Shown here piece after piece: positions 1-7,984 of a DNA stretch of 64,000 bases. Each line of letters begins with the position of its first letter. Within the stretch, counting starts at the first letter, position 1. Origin of the DNA: Chitinophaga pinensis (lineage in GTDB: Bacteria > Bacteroidota > Bacteroidia > Chitinophagales > Chitinophagaceae); NCBI GenBank assembly GCA_945862385.1, contig CAMAXV010000001.1, forward strand, positions 248,001 through 312,000. The letters are read 5' to 3'. Position numbers and translations under genes: made by a program. The notes under the pieces are model-generated. The model made no database searches, was not told the origin of the DNA, and saw nothing but the letters and a program-made list of their open reading frames with translations.

Positions 1-1
1 G

Positions 2-1420
2 CAGAAACCAAAACCCAACATCATCTACATCTATGCCGATGACCTTGGTTATGGAGAACTGGGGTCTTACGGACAAACAAAGATCAAAACACCGAATCTT
101 GATAAACTGGCTGCTGAAGGTATGCGGTTTACACAACACTACAGTAGCGCACCCGTTTGCGCACCATCCAGGTGTATGCTGATGACTGGTAAACACGGCG
201 GTCATTCCTATATCCGGGGGAACTATGAACTGGGTGGATTTACAGACAGTACAGAAGGCGGACAAATGCCGCTACACGAAGGAGCCTATACTGTTGCACG
301 GATGTTGAAGGAAAGAGGATACGCTACAGCATTGGTGGGCAAGTGGGGAATGGGGGTTACAGGTACAACGGGTAGTCCGCTTTTACATGGATTCGACTAC
401 TATTATGGATACCTCGATCAAAAACAAGCCCACAACCACTACCCTACGCATCTATGGGAAAATGACCGATGGGATTCGCTGAACAACAAGCCTTTCATGG
501 TTCATGGCAGCATCGATCCGAAAACTGCATCAGATGCTGATTTCAATAAGTTCATTGGCAATGATTACGGTTCTGGTAAAATGACAGAAAAAGCCCTTGG
601 TTTTCTTAACAGGGAAAAAGACAATCCATTCTTTTTGTATCTACCATATACAATTCCTCACTTGGCATTGCAGGCTCCTGAAAAATATGTAGCTCAATAT
701 GCCGGGCTATTTGAGGATCAACCTTATTATGGCGACAAAGGCTACTCACCCAGTAAATATCCGCGGGCTACGTATGCCGCAATGATTTCCTTTCTGGATG
801 AACAGGTTGGAATCATCATGAAAAAAATCAAAGACCTCGGTCTGGATAACAACACCATCATCATGTTCAGCAGCGATAATGGTGCAACGTTTTCAGCTGG
901 CGTTGATACCAAATTTTTCAACAGTGTATCAGGATTACGCGGACTGAAAATGGATGTGTATGAAGGTGGAATCAGGGTTCCGTTTATTGCCCGCTGGCCC
1001 GGTAAAATTCGTCCGGGTTCTGTTACCAATATACCCTCCGTTCAGTATGATCTTTTTCCAACACTTGCAGAACTAACCGGTAAAGAAGTGGGTGGAATGG
1101 ATGGTGTTTCACTTTTACCTACCCTACTTGGTAAGCATGATAAACAAAAAGAACACGAATTTATTTATTTTGAATACCCGGAGAACGGAGGTCAAGTTGC
1201 TGTTAGAATGGGGAAATGGAAAGGTGTGCGGCACAATGTTCGCAAAAACCCAGACAGCCCGTGGGAGCTATTCGACATTGAAACAGACAGAAATGAAACA
1301 AAAGATATTTCAGCACAAAATCCTCTTATCATTGAAGCAATTAAAGTAATTGCAAAAAGGGAGCATATTCACCCTCATGTGCTAGACTGGGAATTCATTG
1401 ACCCTAAAATTAAAAAGTAA
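2..1420 (+). CDS. Sulfatase (arylsulfatase family S1), 5' end cut by window edge
   Basis: Hydrolyses a sulfate ester; such enzymes are usually exported and act on sulfated glycans. The reading frame is open from base 2, so the true start and any signal peptide lie outside the window. Visible at the N-terminus is the metal-binding ADD stretch (bases 35-43) followed by the formylglycine signature C-x-P-S-R, with the modified Cys at 158-160. A late D-N-G metal-binding motif (SSDNGA) and the typical C-terminal segment around ELFDIETD follow. Length fits the family once a short N-terminus is added. It stands alone in view and ends just before a strong terminator. Substrate cannot be told. Family call is very safe. 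Confidence 0.95.
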   Translation, partial: QKPKPNIIYIYADDLGYGELGSYGQTKIKTPNLDKLAAEGMRFTQHYSSAPVCAPSRCMLMTGKHGGHSYIRGNYELGGFTDSTEGGQMPLHEGAYTVARMLKERGYATALVGKWGMGVTGTTGSPLLHGFDYYYGYLDQKQAHNHYPTHLWENDRWDSLNNKPFMVHGSIDPKTASDADFNKFIGNDYGSGKMTEKALGFLNREKDNPFFLYLPYTIPHLALQAPEKYVAQYAGLFEDQPYYGDKGYSPSKYPRATYAAMISFLDEQVGIIMKKIKDLGLDNNTIIMFSSDNGATFSAGVDTKFFNSVSGLRGLKMDVYEGGIRVPFIARWPGKIRPGSVTNIPSVQYDLFPTLAELTGKEVGGMDGVSLLPTLLGKHDKQKEHEFIYFEYPENGGQVAVRMGKWKGVRHNVRKNPDSPWELFDIETDRNETKDISAQNPLIIEAIKVIAKREHIHPHVLDWEFIDPKIKK

Positions 1421-1438
1421 AACATCCCTAAAAATAAA

Positions 1439-1476
1439 AGAGGTTGTCTACCAATTCAGGTGACAACCTCTTTTTT
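1439..1476 (+). terminator. Rho-independent terminator after the sulfatase gene
   Basis: A perfect 10-bp stem (AGAGGTTGTC at 1439-1448 pairing with GACAACCTCT at 1462-1471) with a 13-base loop is followed by a run of T. It sits 18 bases after the sulfatase stop codon. Confidence 0.85.
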
Positions 1477-1528
1477 AATTTTGCTAAGCTTTACTATCAC
1501 AAGAAAGCAAGCTAAAATAATGCTATCA

Positions 1529-1936
1529 TCAATTTGCTTTCAGGTAAGACCAACCTGCTGTTTGTTTCCTGATCAATTCTGCTACAGCACTTGGAACCAC
1601 AACAGCATTCGCAGAAACCTCAGATGGTTCAATTTTTAACCGCCTCAAAGAGTTATTACAAACGGCTAGTATAACTCCTTTCTCCTTTGCAGCTTTTACC
1701 CTTTCAACAAAAGCTGTATCAGATTTTAATACTGCATAAATGGCTTTTCCGTGAAAAACCACTTCAATTTCAAGATCAGGTAACTGAGCACGGGCGTTGT
1801 TTATCTGACGAAAAACAGCAGCCTGAATAGTAGTATCACCACTCGATAAATCCCATACTACCCTGGGTTTGGAATCCTGTGCAAAAACTGCTCCTGCAAG
1901 GAACAAACATATCAAACTGACTAAAATCCTTTTCAT
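1529..1936 (-). CDS. Exported DsrE/DsrF-like protein
   Basis: Small DsrE-fold protein of the kind linked to sulfur handling. A signal peptide (MKRILVSLICLFLAGAVFAQ) is followed by a compact alpha/beta domain with a late Cys in VCNNSLRRL, the position where sulfur-carrier relatives keep a reactive Cys. I chose ATG at 1936: the frame can be extended to a TTG at 1954, but that would add six residues before an already complete signal peptide. It lies beside the two YeeE/YedE transporter genes and a Crp-type regulator on the same strand, which supports a role in reduced-sulfur metabolism. Whether it carries persulfide is inference. Confidence 0.75.
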   Translation of the reverse strand: MKRILVSLICLFLAGAVFAQDSKPRVVWDLSSGDTTIQAAVFRQINNARAQLPDLEIEVVFHGKAIYAVLKSDTAFVERVKAAKEKGVILAVCNNSLRRLKIEPSEVSANAVVVPSAVAELIRKQTAGWSYLKAN

Positions 1937-1984
1937 GGCTACTCTTTTGCTCAATTTATTGAATATTTGTTAGGATTATTCAAT

Positions 1985-2485
1985 TTAATGAGGAAGTTTT
2001 TCGCGCAACTTTCCATAAACCCAGGTTCCCACAATAGCCATTACTATTGTAACAGAAACCGCTGCTGCCCCATATCCCAATTGAGCGAAAAGTGGACCAG
2101 GACAAGCGCCGGTCATTGCCCAGCCAAAACCAAAAATCAATCCTCCGAAAATTTGACCCTTATTAAATGTTTTATTGGGTAAATGTATCTTCTCGCCATT
2201 GACAGTTTTGATATTAAACTTTTTAATCAACATTATGGAAATTGCACCAACAACTGCAGCTGATCCCATAATACCATACATATGAAAACTCTGAAGTCTG
2301 AACATTTCCTGAATTCTGAACCAGGAAACAGCTTCAGATTTAATCATCACAATTCCAAACAGTATTCCAAATATCAAATATTTTAGATTATGCCATCCGG
2401 GTGTTTGAATATCCTCTTCATTAACGCACATGGCATCCAGTGAACGTACCTCAAAATCTGTATTATTTTCTTTTACTGTACTCAT
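1985..2485 (-). CDS. YeeE/YedE-type membrane protein, second half-transporter (DUF6691-like)
   Basis: Predicted half of a thiosulfate/sulfur-compound permease of the YeeE/YedE family. About four membrane helices are visible, and the signature G-A-C-P-G-P (in AMTGACPGPLFAQ) carries the conserved Cys thought to relay sulfur in this family. A roughly 35-residue soluble N-terminus precedes the first helix. The partner half is the next upstream gene, 20 bases away and in the same direction, so the two are almost certainly co-transcribed and work as a pair. The exact substrate is not shown by sequence. Confidence 0.85.
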   Translation of the reverse strand: MSTVKENNTDFEVRSLDAMCVNEEDIQTPGWHNLKYLIFGILFGIVMIKSEAVSWFRIQEMFRLQSFHMYGIMGSAAVVGAISIMLIKKFNIKTVNGEKIHLPNKTFNKGQIFGGLIFGFGWAMTGACPGPLFAQLGYGAAAVSVTIVMAIVGTWVYGKLREKLPH

Positions 2486-2505
2486 TTTACTAAATTTTTT
2501 AGTTT

Positions 2506-3075
2506 TTATAAAGAAAGGATAAATGGCAGGATGAGGTTTGCCATGATATAACCACCCACCATAAAGGATATACTTGCAATTAATGAAGGTAGTTGAAGAT
2601 TAGATAAACCCATTATCGCATGGCCGGATGTACATCCACCCGCATATCTTGTTCCAAAACCTACCAGGAAACCTCCAAGAATCATCAACACCAAACCTCT
2701 TACTGTTTTCAGGGAGTCCCAGCTGAATAATTCTGCAGGAATCAAACTTGAAGTATCATTTATACCATAACCAGCAAGCTCATTTACCAAATCCTGGTTA
2801 AGGATAATTGCTGACTCATTTTTTAAAAACATGGCAGCTAGTATGCCACCCAGGAAAATACCAAATACAAAAAACAGATTCCAGATTTCTTTTTTCCAAT
2901 CATAACTGAAAAAAGGAATTTTTGCTGGCACACATGCGGCGCAAACATGTCTTAATGAGGAAGAAATTCCAAATGTCTTGTTACCAAAAATCAATAAGGT
3001 TGGCACCATCAATCCAATCAATGGTCCGGCTACATACCAGGGCCAGGGCTGTTTGATCAATTCAATCACTGTCAT
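2506..3075 (-). CDS. YeeE/YedE thiosulfate-transporter family protein, first half
   Basis: Integral membrane protein of the YeeE/YedE family with several hydrophobic segments and the hallmark motif G-G-C-T-S-G-H ([19 protein letters not shown]), whose Cys is essential in studied thiosulfate importers. Two further Cys near residues 44-48 ([10 protein letters not shown]) are notable and could face the periplasm. It is the upstream member of a split pair; in single-chain relatives both halves are fused. The gene starts 84 bases from the Crp-type regulator on the same strand. Role as importer or exporter of reduced sulfur is inferred from family. Confidence 0.88.
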   Translation of the reverse strand: MTVIELIKQPWPWYVAGPLIGLMVPTLLIFGNKTFGISSSLRHVCAACVPAKIPFFSYDWKKEIWNLFFVFGIFLGGILAAMFLKNESAIILNQDLVNELAGYGINDTSSLIPAELFSWDSLKTVRGLVLMILGGFLVGFGTRYAGGCTSGHAIMGLSNLQLPSLIASISFMVGGYIMANLILPFILSL

Positions 3076-3159
3076 GTTTATTTTTTTTAAGTAAACAAAT
3101 ATGATTCCTTTTAACCGTCTTTATTGTGATTTTTGTCACATCTGCCAGTGTAAGTAAAA

Positions 3160-3795
3160 CTATCCGTTCCAGCGAATGCTGTTTCTTTCCATTGTAATGC
3201 GGCCGGTTTTCTCCATTTTCTTTAATAACCTTGAAACCACTTCTCTTGAAGAATTGATATCATTGGCGATCTGCTGATGGGTAAGCATCAGGTTTCTTCC
3301 AAGTGTTTCAGACTGTCTCTTAAGATACCAGTCCAGTCTTTCATCCATATTTTTAAAAGCAATCTGATCAACAACTGTTAAAAGCTCCTCAAAGCGGCTT
3401 CGGTATGTTTCAATTACAAAATGATACCAGGTGCTATAATTCCTCATCAGGGAATCCATGTACTGCATGGGGATCATGATTACTTCTGTTTCTTCAAGTG
3501 CAATTGCCATTACTGTGCTACTCTGGCTTTTGGCCATACACATCATACTCAACGCACAGGCACTTCCGGGCTCCAGAAAATACATGAAATACTCTTCTCC
3601 TTCTTCACCCTCCCTGTATAATTTAACCCTGCCATCAACAATTAGCATGGCATATTTGAAGAACTGTCCGGGTTTCATCAAAACTGCTCCTGGTTCAAAA
3701 ACCTTACTTTCACCATGCTCATGTATAAATTCTGCAAGTGCCGTATCAAAAAGCGGGAATTGTTGCTGGATTTCGTTGGAGGAAAGGTCTGTCAT
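3160..3795 (-). CDS. Crp/Fnr-family transcriptional regulator
   Basis: DNA-binding regulator with an N-terminal cyclic-nucleotide-binding-like beta barrel (about residues 15-125) and a C-terminal winged helix (about 150-205; the recognition segment is in QQIANDINSSREVVSRLL). The Cys set that would bind an Fe-S cluster in FNR is absent, so this is Crp-like rather than an oxygen sensor; the effector is unknown. It is the first gene of the group reading into the two sulfur transporter halves and the DsrE-like gene, so control of sulfur transport is a sensible guess. It begins 18 bases after the end of mnmG, which reads the same way. Confidence 0.88.
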   Translation of the reverse strand: MTDLSSNEIQQQFPLFDTALAEFIHEHGESKVFEPGAVLMKPGQFFKYAMLIVDGRVKLYREGEEGEEYFMYFLEPGSACALSMMCMAKSQSSTVMAIALEETEVIMIPMQYMDSLMRNYSTWYHFVIETYRSRFEELLTVVDQIAFKNMDERLDWYLKRQSETLGRNLMLTHQQIANDINSSREVVSRLLKKMEKTGRITMERNSIRWNG

Positions 3796-3813
3796 CTTAC
3801 ATACAATTTACAA

Positions 3814-5682
3814 CTACCTGCCCATATAAACCATGAGTATCTGAATATCACTTGGGTTAATTCCTGAAATCCTGGATGCTTGTCCGAGCGTCCCGGGCTG
3901 AATCCTTTTAAACTTTTCTCTTGCCTCATTACTGATGGCCTGTACTTTCATATAATCAAAGTTTGATGGTATTTCCAGCTCTTCCATCTGAGCCATTCTG
4001 CCAACCATTTCTTTCTCTTTCTCGATGTAAACATCGTATTTCATCTGTATCTCAGCCTGCTCTAGGTCAATTGGACTGTATACAGCAAACACTTCCTTCA
4101 AATCTGGTATTGCATTAATCAACTCCTTTGCACCAACACCTGGTCTCAATACCAATTGAGATAGTTTTTGTTTTTGTGTCATTGGTGCGGAACCTATAGT
4201 CTCAAAATAAGGGTTCATCAAATCCGGACTTACAGATATTGATCGGAATTGAGCAGTTATTTCTTCAACAGCAGCCTTTTTTTGAACTATTTTCTGATAG
4301 CGTTCCTCAGATGCCAACCCAAGCTTATACCCCACTTCAGTCAAGCGCCAATCTGCATTATCCTGACGCAAGAGTGTACGATACTCCGCTCTGGATGTAA
4401 ACATCCTGTATGGTTCTTCTGTTCCCTTTGTTATCAGGTCGTCAATCAATACACCAATATACGCCTCACTCCGCTTCAGTATCAATGGTTCCTTATCATG
4501 AGCAAGGTTATGGGCATTTATTCCCGCCATCAAACCCTGGCAGGCTGCCTCTTCGTAACCAGTTGTACCATTAATTTGTCCGGCAAAGAATAATCCACCC
4601 AACAACTTGGTTTCCAATGAATACTGTAACTGATGTGGTGGGAAATAATCGTATTCTATGGCATACCCAGGCCTGAACATGCGCACATTTTCAAAACCGG
4701 GAATTTGTATAAGAGATTTATACTGGACCTCCTCAGGAAGGGAAGTTGAGAAACCGTTGAGATAAATCTCAACCGTATTCCATCCCTCAGGCTCCACAAA
4801 CAACTGATGTCTGTCTCGATCTCCAAACCTGTTAATCTTATCTTCTATACTCGGACAATAACGAGGTCCGGTACCTTCAATCCTACCTGCATACATCGGA
4901 CTCTTATCAAATCCAGTCTTTAAGGTATCGTGTACTACCTGATTGGTATACGCAATCCAGCAACTTCTCTGCTGTTCCGGCCTTATCCGCTCAACGGGCA
5001 TGTAAGAAAAACCCACAAGATCATCATCGCCTTTCTGCTCTTCCATCTTGCTGTAGTCAAGACTTCTTCCATCAATCCTGGGTGGTGTGCCCGTTTTTAA
5101 ACGATCACTCTCCAATCCCAAAGAAACCAACTGTTCAGTAATACCTGTTGCAGCCTTCTCTGCCATCCTTCCACCACCAAAGTGCTTTTCACCTATATGG
5201 ATAATGCCATTTAAAAAGGTTCCATTAGTCAGGACAACCGTTTTTGACCTTATTTCATTACCCATTCCTGTTATTACTCCCTGAACTCTTCCATCCTTTA
5301 CCAATAAACCACTTACCATATCCTGATAAAAGTCAAGATTGGGTGTTTGTTCCAGTAACTCCCTCCACTTCTGGGAAAACAACATACGGTCACTTTGCGC
5401 ACGTGGACTCCACATGGCCGGACCTTTGGAACGATTCAACATACGGAACTGAATCATACTCATATCCGTCACAATACCAGAATATCCGCCAAGTGCATCA
5501 ACCTCCCGCACAATCTGCCCCTTTGCTATTCCTCCCATTGCCGGATTACAACTCATTTGTGCAATCGTCTGCAAATTCATGGTTACCAACAAGGTTTTAC
5601 TACCCATATTAGCTGCTGCAGCTGCAGCTTCGCAACCGGCATGACCGGCTCCAACTACTATAACATCATACAATGGAAACAT
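3814..5682 (-). CDS. mnmG: tRNA uridine-5-carboxymethylaminomethyl(34) synthesis enzyme MnmG (GidA)
   Basis: Together with MnmE, installs the carboxymethylaminomethyl group on wobble U34 of tRNAs, using FAD, NADH and methylene-THF. The N-terminus has the dinucleotide-binding GAGHAG loop at residues 11-16 and the GidA signature with the SCNPAMGGIAKG stretch; the tail has the family motif around IPSNFDYMKVQAISNEAREK. At 622 residues it is full length. The start at 5682 matches the family N-terminus exactly. Upstream lies a gene-poor stretch with two parS palindromes; gidA next to partition sites is a classic origin-proximal arrangement. Very confident. Confidence 0.98.
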   Translation of the reverse strand: MFPLYDVIVVGAGHAGCEAAAAAANMGSKTLLVTMNLQTIAQMSCNPAMGGIAKGQIVREVDALGGYSGIVTDMSMIQFRMLNRSKGPAMWSPRAQSDRMLFSQKWRELLEQTPNLDFYQDMVSGLLVKDGRVQGVITGMGNEIRSKTVVLTNGTFLNGIIHIGEKHFGGGRMAEKAATGITEQLVSLGLESDRLKTGTPPRIDGRSLDYSKMEEQKGDDDLVGFSYMPVERIRPEQQRSCWIAYTNQVVHDTLKTGFDKSPMYAGRIEGTGPRYCPSIEDKINRFGDRDRHQLFVEPEGWNTVEIYLNGFSTSLPEEVQYKSLIQIPGFENVRMFRPGYAIEYDYFPPHQLQYSLETKLLGGLFFAGQINGTTGYEEAACQGLMAGINAHNLAHDKEPLILKRSEAYIGVLIDDLITKGTEEPYRMFTSRAEYRTLLRQDNADWRLTEVGYKLGLASEERYQKIVQKKAAVEEITAQFRSISVSPDLMNPYFETIGSAPMTQKQKLSQLVLRPGVGAKELINAIPDLKEVFAVYSPIDLEQAEIQMKYDVYIEKEKEMVGRMAQMEELEIPSNFDYMKVQAISNEAREKFKRIQPGTLGQASRISGINPSDIQILMVYMGR

Positions 5683-5760
5683 GATACAAAGTTAATAAAA
5701 AGGAATAAAGCATAGTCCCGATCAGCCATTCGAAAGGAAAACCTAAGCATGCTGCGACAA

Positions 5761-5776
5761 TGTTCCACGTGGAACA
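5761..5776. other. parS-type chromosome partition site 1
   Basis: Perfect 16-bp palindrome TGTTCCACGTGGAACA, matching the ParB-binding parS consensus known across many phyla (TGTTnCACGTGnAACA). It lies 78 bp upstream of the mnmG start in non-coding DNA. Confidence 0.85.
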
Positions 5777-5958
5777 TCCAAACAACATTGCAATGACAGC
5801 ATAAACACCCATAATTAAGCAGGAAGACAAACAAGACAAACTCACGCATGAAGCAGGATGACAAATATTAAAACTGAAATTCAGACAAAGCACGAAAGCA
5901 ATTGAAACAATAAGTGTTCGGAAGAAAAAAGAAAGCAGAATTGGGCGAAACCAAATAA

Positions 5959-5974
5959 TGTTCCACGTGGAACA
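5959..5974. other. parS-type chromosome partition site 2
   Basis: A second perfect copy of TGTTCCACGTGGAACA, directly abutting the stop codon of the CAP-domain gene (stop occupies 5975-5977). It is 198 bp from site 1. Confidence 0.85.
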
Positions 5975-6643
5975 CTAATTACATCCAAGATTCTGAACCA
6001 AAACAACTTGAGTTGTGTTGGGAATAGGGGCAATTACAACCGACATGGACTTATAGGCAGTATTGAGAAGGTTAATTCGGTGTCCAGGTGGATCTAAACC
6101 AAGATCCAATAGCAGCATAAGTAAGGCAAGTAAACCATCATTCTTACCTGTGTATAGGTTTTCAGCTGCACAGCCGGTAATACCAGCCGATTTCACTCTT
6201 TGGGAGAAGGAAAAACCCATCCTAGAGTTGTGTGTGAGTTTGCCTTTCCTGTAAACAAGGTCTTTGGCGTGATCTCGAGATAGGCTAGTCAGTGCTGAAC
6301 TTAATCGCAACATGTCTAATCCATCTGCATTAGATAGGTCGGTTAATAAGGATTGAGACTCAACTCCTTCAACTTCTGGAAACTGCGAGATGAAGGGAAT
6401 CAAGATAAAATCCCTAAAAGAGATTGGGTTCTTTCTAACAAAGTTAACCCAATAAAAAAAGCTTGATTCTTCAGGTGTTAGTCCCCTACCCCTGGATTCG
6501 GCTTTTATCCAGTCGTTAATACTGGTGTCTGGGGGGCAAGCATGGTGAAATGGTTTGTCGGTCAGCTTAAAATACGCCTGCGAAAAACCAAAAACAGGGA
6601 AAAGAAAGATGAATAAGAGACACAAATGTTTCACGTGGAACAT
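5975..6643 (-). CDS. Exported CAP-domain (SCP/PR-1/YkwD-like) protein
   Basis: Signal peptide at residues 1-22, ending near GFSQ, then a region typical of bacterial CAP proteins: conserved SRDHAKDL and H-x-S helix region, CAAENLYTG, and the closing motif with PPGHRINLLN, where the His and Asn are family hallmarks. No catalytic function is established for most bacterial members. 222 residues is usual. The start codon and first six codons lie in a parS palindrome, so the n-region MFHVKH is dictated by the partition site. The gene is flanked by parS sites 2 and 3. ybeY follows upstream on the same strand, 11 bases away. Confidence 0.82.
   Translation of the reverse strand: MFHVKHLCLLFIFLFPVFGFSQAYFKLTDKPFHHACPPDTSINDWIKAESRGRGLTPEESSFFYWVNFVRKNPISFRDFILIPFISQFPEVEGVESQSLLTDLSNADGLDMLRLSSALTSLSRDHAKDLVYRKGKLTHNSRMGFSFSQRVKSAGITGCAAENLYTGKNDGLLALLMLLLDLGLDPPGHRINLLNTAYKSMSVVIAPIPNTTQVVLVQNLGCN
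6627..6642. other. parS-type chromosome partition site 3, overlapping a start codon
   Basis: TGTTTCACGTGGAACA, one base away from perfect palindromy and within the parS consensus. It covers the first codons of the CAP-domain gene on the minus strand, so the site encodes the residues FHVKH. Position may be off by one base. Confidence 0.8.
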
Positions 6644-6654
6644 TATAAATATAC

Positions 6655-7095
6655 TTAGGTGGTGTGAAACTGTTCATAATGCAGAAGAAACTCATCCTCC
6701 ATGGCACGCATTAGAGTCTGGTCAGACTTTTTCTTGTCTTTAAATCCAAGCAAGTGTAAAAATCCATGAAAGATTACACGGTGAAGTTCTGTTTTATAAG
6801 ACACACCATGTTGGCTTGCGTTATCCTTTACACGATCCAAACTGATATAGATCTCTCCCTGTATTGCTTCAGATTCTTTGACACCAAGATCAAAGGTTAT
6901 AATATCGGTGTAGTAATCATGAGAGAGAAAGTCCTGGTTAATTTTAAGGAGGTATTCATCACTGCAAAAAATTATGTGCAACCCAGATATGGGTCTTCCA
7001 TAAAGATTAGACTTGTAAAGAAGATAGTTTTTAAGCTTCTTTTTTTGAGTCAAAACGGATGTCTGCTGGAGGTAAAAAAAATGAATACTGCCCAT
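6655..7095 (-). CDS. ybeY: Endoribonuclease YbeY (16S rRNA maturation)
   Basis: Metal-dependent RNase involved in 16S rRNA 3'-end maturation and ribosome quality control. The zinc-binding motif is read as HGFLHLLGFKD: the two His are in place and the third ligand position, His in most bacteria, is an Asp here. The preceding signature DIITFDLG and GEIYIS are both clear. 146 residues is family length. The gene reads away from feoA, with a short shared promoter region. Confident. Confidence 0.93.
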   Translation of the reverse strand: MGSIHFFYLQQTSVLTQKKKLKNYLLYKSNLYGRPISGLHIIFCSDEYLLKINQDFLSHDYYTDIITFDLGVKESEAIQGEIYISLDRVKDNASQHGVSYKTELHRVIFHGFLHLLGFKDKKKSDQTLMRAMEDEFLLHYEQFHTT

Positions 7096-7135
7096 AGATT
7101 AAGAATAAAAATAAACTAATTCCGATTAAGGGAAG

Positions 7136-7143
7136 TAGATTTG
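7136..7143 (+). promoter_or_regulatory. Likely -7 element of the feoA promoter
   Basis: TAGATTTG matches the Bacteroidetes sigma-A -7 consensus TAnnTTTG. Transcription would start near 7150, downstream of the possible GTG start at 7143 but upstream of the ATG at 7167, which supports the ATG. No good -33 TTG was found. Confidence 0.4.
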
Positions 7144-7166
7144 TGGCTAGAAAAGAATACCATAAT

Positions 7167-7388
7167 ATGAAGAAACTTTCTGATCTGGGCGTAGGACAAA
7201 AAGGTATCATATCAGCAATACACGACGATGAGCTGATACTTAAATTAATGGAAATGGGGTTTCTACCCGGAGAGGTTGTTGTTGTAGAACAAATAGCACC
7301 CTTAGGAGACCCGATATCTGTTATGGTTGCTGGGTATCAGGTTAGCCTTAGAATCAGTGAAGCTGAGGCTATATCAATTGAAGAATAA
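7167..7388 (+). CDS. feoA: Ferrous iron transport protein A (FeoA)
   Basis: Small SH3-like cytosolic protein that assists FeoB in ferrous iron uptake. The core reads LKLMEMGFLPGEVVVVEQIAPLGDPISV, with the typical L-x-x-M-G-x-x-P-G and D-P-I elements. I chose ATG at 7167 (73 residues, normal size); the frame also allows GTG at 7143, but that would overlap the promoter -7 element. FeoB is not adjacent: it is encoded 12.6 kb downstream at 19996, so the usual feoAB operon is split here. nadD follows 26 bases later on the same strand. Confidence 0.92.
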   Translation: MKKLSDLGVGQKGIISAIHDDELILKLMEMGFLPGEVVVVEQIAPLGDPISVMVAGYQVSLRISEAEAISIEE

Positions 7389-7414
7389 ATCAAAATGTTG
7401 GTTACCAATACATT

Positions 7415-7984
7415 ATGAAAATTGGGCTTTTCTTTGGGTCTTTCAACCCTATACATGTTGGCCACCTCATAATTGGAAAATACATCTTGAACAATACCGA
7501 ACTGGATCAGGTATGGTATGTTGTTTCACCACAGAATCCATTTAAAAGCCAGTCAGGCTTACTCAACGAATACCACAGATTACATCTTGTAAATATTGCC
7601 ATTGAAGGAGAACCCGGTTTAAAAGTATGTAACATAGAATTCGGATTGCCAAAACCATCCTACACGATAGATACACTTACTTACCTTGAAGAAAGATATC
7701 CAGGAATAAACTTTGCAATTATTATGGGTGAAGACAGTTTTTCGAACCTTGACAAATGGAAAAGCGGAAACCTAATAAAAGAGCGTTATGAATTATATGT
7801 ATATAAGCGCAATGGTTCAGATGCTAATTCAAAAGAAAACAGCAGAACACATATAATTGATGCGCCTGTACTGAATATATCATCCTCTTATGTACGCGCG
7901 CAGATTAGAGCAGGAAAATCAATCCGGTATTTGGTAACAGATCCGGTTTACAATGAAATTATGCAAGCCGGATATTACCGCTAA
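7415..7984 (+). CDS. nadD: Nicotinate-nucleotide adenylyltransferase NadD
   Basis: Joins nicotinate mononucleotide and ATP to give deamido-NAD in NAD synthesis. The nucleotidyltransferase signature G-S-F-N-P-x-H-x-G-H is at residues 8-17, and the closing ISSSYVRAQIRAGKSIRYLV matches the family ISSTxIR motif. 189 residues is full length. Its last four bases overlap the end of the convergent chrA gene. Another NAD gene, nadA, lies at 22728-23663. Confidence 0.95.
   Translation: MKIGLFFGSFNPIHVGHLIIGKYILNNTELDQVWYVVSPQNPFKSQSGLLNEYHRLHLVNIAIEGEPGLKVCNIEFGLPKPSYTIDTLTYLEERYPGINFAIIMGEDSFSNLDKWKSGNLIKERYELYVYKRNGSDANSKENSRTHIIDAPVLNISSSYVRAQIRAGKSIRYLVTDPVYNEIMQAGYYR

Noticed and set aside
5400-5405. 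CACGTG core in mnmG as a fourth parS site (also at 32815 and 56080)
   Set aside because: Only the 6-bp core is present; flanking TGTTn/nAACA bases are missing at all three places.
5658-5893. Short minus-strand open frames upstream of mnmG, one of which contains MFHVEH
   Set aside because: They overlap mnmG and a parS palindrome, encode Cys/Phe-rich sequence without family look, and the MFHVEH stretch is just translated parS.
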